Below, one piece after another: positions 60,591 to 64,000 of a stretch of DNA of 64,000 nucleotides. The stretch is from positions 186,001 through 250,000 of the forward strand of contig NZ_JBJYIN010000005.1 of assembly GCF_046237015.1 (NCBI RefSeq). Direction: 5' to 3'. Positions within the stretch are counted from its first letter, which is position 1; every line of letters begins with the position of its first letter. A program made the translations under genes and the position numbers. The DNA is from JBJYIN01 sp046237015 (GTDB lineage: Bacteria > Pseudomonadota > Gammaproteobacteria > Enterobacterales > Enterobacteriaceae). Below the pieces are notes generated by a model that was not told the DNA's origin, did no database searches, and worked only from the letters and a program-made list of their open reading frames with translations.

Positions 60591-62340
60591 CTGAACCCTC
60601 TTCTCTGTTAATTACGAACTCATTTTTGTCATCGGAGGGCAACGCATCAGGTTCTACGTTCATCGTACGTAAAACCCCTCCCATGATGGCACCAAATATC
60701 GGGGCCGAAACTGCGCCACCGTAATATTTCCCTGCCTGTGGGTCATTGATAACAACAACCAAGGCAAACCTTGGATTACTGGCAGGTGCGACACCTGCGG
60801 TATAGGCAATGTATTTGTTGATATACTTGCCGTCAGGCCCTACCTTTTTGGCCGTCCCCGTTTTTATGGCAATCCGATAACCTTTTATCGCGGCTTTCGT
60901 GCCGCCCCCGCCTGGCAACGCGACGCTTTCCATCATATGGACGACGGTGCGAACCAGCGCTTCAGGAAAAACCCGCTCGCCAGCCACAGGGGGATCAACT
61001 CGGGTAATCGACAGCGGGCGATAAACGCCAAAGCTGCCTATGGTGGCGTAGACTCGCGCTAACTGTAACGGTGTTACCATTAGCCCATAGCCGAAAGAAA
61101 AAGTGGCCCTCTCTATGTCAGACCACCGTTGTTTTTGAGGATATAAGCCACTGCTTTCTCCGACCAACCCCAAATTGGTCGCTTTTCCCAATCCAAAACG
61201 AGAGTAAGTATCAACTAACGCAGAGGACGGCATCGCCAACGCCAGCTTTGATACACCGACGTTACTCGATTTCTGTAAAACCCCGGTAAGGGTCAGTTCG
61301 CTATAACGTGCAACGTCTTTGATCTCATGGCCATTGACGTAATACGGTAGTGTATTTAGCACGCTATTTTCTTTTATGACGTTACGCTGCAACGCGGTCA
61401 TGACGACCATCGGCTTGACAGTAGAACCCGGCTCGAAAATGTCGGTAATGGCACGATTACGCATCACGTCTTTAGGCGTATCTGCCAGATTATTGGGATT
61501 GTAAGACGGGCTATTCGCCATCGCCAACACTTCACCCGTATTCACATCAACCAGTACTGCGGTACCCGATTCCGCTTTGTTAAACGCCACCGCGTTATTT
61601 AACTCACGATAAACCAGTGCCTGTAGGCGTTCATCAATACTCAACGCCAGATTATGGGCAGCCTGGCTGTCTACCGATGAAATATCCTCTATCACTCGCC
61701 CAAAACGATCCTTACGGACCGTTCTTTCACCCGGTTTTCCGGTAAGCCAGCGATCAAAACTTTTTTCCACACCTTCGATACCTTCGCCATCAATATTGGT
61801 AAAACCAATAAGATGAGAAGTAACCTGTCCGGAAGGATAATAACGGCGAGATTCCTGCCGCAGGTTAATGCCGGGTAGTTTGAGTTTGTGAATATATTCG
61901 CCGATAGCGGGGTTTACCTGACGGGCAAGATAAATAAAACGTCCTTTAGGATTGGCATTAATCTTGGCGGCCATTTGATCAAGAGGAATTTCCAGCGCAT
62001 CGGAAAGCGCTTTCCACCGCGTATCCAGCGTGATACCGCCCTGCTCATTCAAGACTTTCGGATCGGCCCACACGGCATTAACCGGCACGCTCACAGCCAG
62101 AGGTCTCCCGGCACGATCGCTAATCATACCGCGTGATGTCGGCACTTCCTGTACACGTAAAGAACGCATATCGCCTTCACGCACCAGTTGTTCAGGATTA
62201 ATCACCTGAAGATAAGCAGCGCGCACCATCAACCCCACCATCGCCAGCAGGATACAGCTACAAAGCAACGCAAAACGCCAGCTGACAAAGCTGGCTTGAT
62301 CTTCTGGGCGTTTTAACTTTCCTGTACGGGCTGCTTTCAT
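60577..62340 (-). CDS. ftsI: Septal peptidoglycan transpeptidase FtsI (PBP3)
   Basis: 587 residues. One N-terminal membrane helix (about 21-43), a pedestal domain and a class B transpeptidase domain. Active-site motifs are S306-T-V-K (EPGSTVKP), S-S-N (QKSSNVGVS) and K-T-G-T (AIKTGTAKKV). It cross-links septal peptidoglycan with FtsW. The C-terminal tail is processed in E. coli by Prc; the equivalent tail ends EEGSGGRS. It begins 22 bp after ftsL. Confidence 0.98.
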   Translation of the reverse strand: MKAARTGKLKRPEDQASFVSWRFALLCSCILLAMVGLMVRAAYLQVINPEQLVREGDMRSLRVQEVPTSRGMISDRAGRPLAVSVPVNAVWADPKVLNEQGGITLDTRWKALSDALEIPLDQMAAKINANPKGRFIYLARQVNPAIGEYIHKLKLPGINLRQESRRYYPSGQVTSHLIGFTNIDGEGIEGVEKSFDRWLTGKPGERTVRKDRFGRVIEDISSVDSQAAHNLALSIDERLQALVYRELNNAVAFNKAESGTAVLVDVNTGEVLAMANSPSYNPNNLADTPKDVMRNRAITDIFEPGSTVKPMVVMTALQRNVIKENSVLNTLPYYVNGHEIKDVARYSELTLTGVLQKSSNVGVSKLALAMPSSALVDTYSRFGLGKATNLGLVGESSGLYPQKQRWSDIERATFSFGYGLMVTPLQLARVYATIGSFGVYRPLSITRVDPPVAGERVFPEALVRTVVHMMESVALPGGGGTKAAIKGYRIAIKTGTAKKVGPDGKYINKYIAYTAGVAPASNPRFALVVVINDPQAGKYYGGAVSAPIFGAIMGGVLRTMNVEPDALPSDDKNEFVINREEGSGGRS

Positions 62341-62362
62341 GCTTTATTGGGCGCCTATTCGT

Positions 62363-62683
62363 TCATTGCTTAACCACAATATTTTCTTGTGACGGATCAA
62401 CGTGCCCCATCCGCAGTTTTTCCGTCGCGATCCGCTCTACGCGGCTATGATCCCCTAACGAATTTTCTTCCAGAATCAGGTTGCGCCACTCGATATCCAG
62501 CGCGTCTCGTTCCAGCAACAATTGTTCACGTTCCGCCGTCAACAAGCGCGTTTTGTGCGCTGTCGTCACCACAAATACGGCCGAGACGAGAACGGCAACC
62601 ATCAGCAAAATGGGCAACTTGGCATGGCGAAGTAAATCCTCACCGATGACCCCCACCAGCCCATGGCGTTCATTACCTATCAT
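62363..62683 (-). CDS. ftsL: Cell division protein FtsL
   Basis: 106 residues: a short cytoplasmic segment, one membrane helix (LPILLMVAVLVSAVFVVTTAH, about residues 23-43) and a periplasmic leucine-zipper-like coiled coil (TRLLTAEREQLLLERDALDIEWRNLILEENSLGDHSRVERIA). It forms a complex with FtsB and FtsQ that activates FtsWI. The cytoplasmic N terminus is about 15 residues shorter than in E. coli. ATG overlaps rsmH by 4 nt. Confidence 0.96.
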   Translation of the reverse strand: MIGNERHGLVGVIGEDLLRHAKLPILLMVAVLVSAVFVVTTAHKTRLLTAEREQLLLERDALDIEWRNLILEENSLGDHSRVERIATEKLRMGHVDPSQENIVVKQ

Positions 62684-63621
62684 GCCGGTAATTTCTCCGC
62701 GAACCGTAAAACAGAACTGCGCGCACGAGGGTTTTCTGCAACTTCCTGCTCAGAAGGCATCATTTTCCCCACGGCTTTTAACGTTTGCCCCCCCTGACTA
62801 CGCAGTTGCGCTTCGGTCAACGGCATTCCAGGCGGAACTTGCGGACCACGGCTTTGATGACGAATAAAGCGCTTAACAAGCCGGTCCTCCAGAGAGTGGA
62901 AACTAATGACAGATAAACGGCCAAATGGTGCCAGAACGCTCAATGCCCCATTCAAAGCCTGTTCAATTTCTTCCAACTCACTGTTGATATAAATCCTGAT
63001 AGCCTGAAAACTCCGCGTTGCCGGATGTTTATGTTTTTCACGAATCGGGCTAGCGGCAGCAATCAATTCAGCTAACGTTTTTGTCCGCGTCATCGGCTCT
63101 GTACGATTACGCTCAACAATGGCGCGAGCAATACGTTTGGCAAAACGCTCCTCACCAAACGTTTTTAATACCCAGGCAATATCATCGGCCTCTGCACCCA
63201 TAAGCCATTCCGCCGCCGACATCCCACGAGTGGGGTCCATCCGCATATCCAGAGGCCCATCACGCATAAATGAGAAACCACGCTCTGGATCGTCAAGCTG
63301 CGGAGAGGAAACGCCCAGATCCAGTAACACACCATCAATACGCCCTGTCAGATCGCGATCTGCAATGTATTCAGCAAGTGCGGAAAAAGGGCCATGAATA
63401 ATAGAAAAACGCGGATCGTTGATCGCGTTAGCCGCTTCAATAGCCTGAGGATCACGATCAATCGCCAGCAGACGCCCTTCCGGCCCAAGCTGGGAAAGAA
63501 TCAGGCGAGAATGACCACCGCGGCCAAACGTCCCGTCTATATAGATCCCGTTGCTGCGAATATTCAGACCGTTAACAGCCTCATCAAGCAGTACGGTGGT
63601 ATGTTTATAATTATCCGGCAT
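62680..63621 (-). CDS. rsmH: 16S rRNA (cytosine1402-N4)-methyltransferase
   Basis: 313 residues. The SAM site is GTFGRGGHSRLIL (residues about 31-43) with LLAIDRDPQAI and LDLGVSSPQLDDPERGFSF. An inserted helical domain follows, then ISFHSLEDRLVKRFIR and the C-terminal NPRARSSVLRFAEK. It methylates C1402 in the ribosomal P site. The start is 2 bp after the mraZ stop. Confidence 0.97.
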   Translation of the reverse strand: MPDNYKHTTVLLDEAVNGLNIRSNGIYIDGTFGRGGHSRLILSQLGPEGRLLAIDRDPQAIEAANAINDPRFSIIHGPFSALAEYIADRDLTGRIDGVLLDLGVSSPQLDDPERGFSFMRDGPLDMRMDPTRGMSAAEWLMGAEADDIAWVLKTFGEERFAKRIARAIVERNRTEPMTRTKTLAELIAAASPIREKHKHPATRSFQAIRIYINSELEEIEQALNGALSVLAPFGRLSVISFHSLEDRLVKRFIRHQSRGPQVPPGMPLTEAQLRSQGGQTLKAVGKMMPSEQEVAENPRARSSVLRFAEKLPA

Positions 63622-63623
63622 GT

Positions 63624-64000
63624 CTATAGTGATAAGTCCTGCAATCGATCAGACAACGGTTCCTGAGCCGACTGTTCAGCGTCTATATCTTCCTTGACTT
63701 GTTGATACCAGGTCTGTTCATCCCACAATTCAAACTTGTTGAATTGCCCAACCAGCATCACTTCTTTTTTCAGACCAGCGTGCTGTCGTAGCGTGTTTGC
63801 TAGCAACAAACGCCCGGCACTATCCATCTGGCACTCACTCGCGTGCCCGAGCAACAAACGCTGAACGCGCCGTTCGGCCGGGTTCATGCTCGACAAACGA
63901 GAAAGCTTCTGTTCAATAATTTCCCATTCAGGCAAAGGGTAAAGCAGCAGGCACGGCTGATGGAGATCAATGGTGCAAACCATTTGACCCTGCGATTCCT
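63624..64000 (-). CDS. mraZ: Transcriptional regulator MraZ, cut by window edge
   Basis: The frame is open to the last base; the internal ATG at 63983 corresponds to E. coli residue 34 (GQMVCTID), so about 30 N-terminal residues lie outside the window. What remains includes the junction LLYPLPEWEIIEQKLSRLSSMNPAERRVQRLLLGHASE and the second SpoVT/AbrB-like swapped-hairpin half with C-Q-M-D-S-A-G-R-L, one of the two D-x-x-x-R DNA-binding motifs. MraZ is a ring-shaped regulator that acts on direct repeats upstream of its own gene, the first of the dcw cluster. That promoter is not in view. Confidence 0.95.
   Translation of the reverse strand, partial: ESQGQMVCTIDLHQPCLLLYPLPEWEIIEQKLSRLSSMNPAERRVQRLLLGHASECQMDSAGRLLLANTLRQHAGLKKEVMLVGQFNKFELWDEQTWYQQVKEDIDAEQSAQEPLSDRLQDLSL

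Overview
The window looks like a chromosomal segment of a soft-rot enterobacterium, most likely Pectobacterium or a close relative. Protein after protein matches Escherichia coli in length and sequence from recall, and the order mraZ...ftsZ-lpxC-secM-secA-mutT / yacG-zapD-coaE / guaC / ppdD-hofBC / nadC / ampDE / aroP / pdhR-aceEF-lpdA / acnB-yacL is the E. coli minute 2-3 order, read here on the opposite strand. The genus call is inference; no search was run.

Layout. Positions 1-1180 hold the 3' half of an MFS transporter and yacL. acnB (1348-3945) has a GTG start inside a longer open frame. From about 3946 to 23450 an accessory block of roughly 19 kb sits between acnB and lpdA, which are near neighbours in E. 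coli. It carries: a methyltransferase divergent from an ArsR-type regulator with a BigR/SqrR-like cysteine pair; a FepA-type catecholate siderophore receptor with a cytosolic IroE/Fes-like esterase and an AraC-family regulator; an MmgE/PrpD protein; an MFS transporter overlapping an enolase-superfamily gene; two paralogous inner-membrane-type lipoproteins; an alpha/beta hydrolase; and a yegTUVW cluster (nucleoside-type permease, ADP-ribosylglycohydrolase, PfkB kinase, GntR regulator).

From 23475 to 31000 lies the pyruvate dehydrogenase locus pdhR-aceE-aceF-lpdA, with a perfect PdhR-type operator and an 18-bp inverted repeat between pdhR and aceE. Then come aroP with two TyrR-like boxes, ampD-ampE, nadC, a ppdD-hofB-hofC type IV pilin set, guaC, coaE-zapD-yacG, and a long ERIC-family repeat containing a run of hairpins.

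The right third is the division and cell wall (dcw) cluster, all on the minus strand: mraZ-rsmH-ftsL-ftsI-murE-murF-mraY-murD-ftsW-murG-murC-ddlB-ftsQ-ftsA-ftsZ-lpxC, followed by secM-secA and mutT. Many genes overlap by 1 to 14 nt or sit within a few bases of each other, indicating translational coupling. A DciA-like (DUF721) gene, which E. coli lacks, is divergent from secM. The window cuts mraZ at the right edge and the first MFS gene at the left edge.

No rRNA, tRNA, CRISPR array, prophage or insertion sequence was seen.
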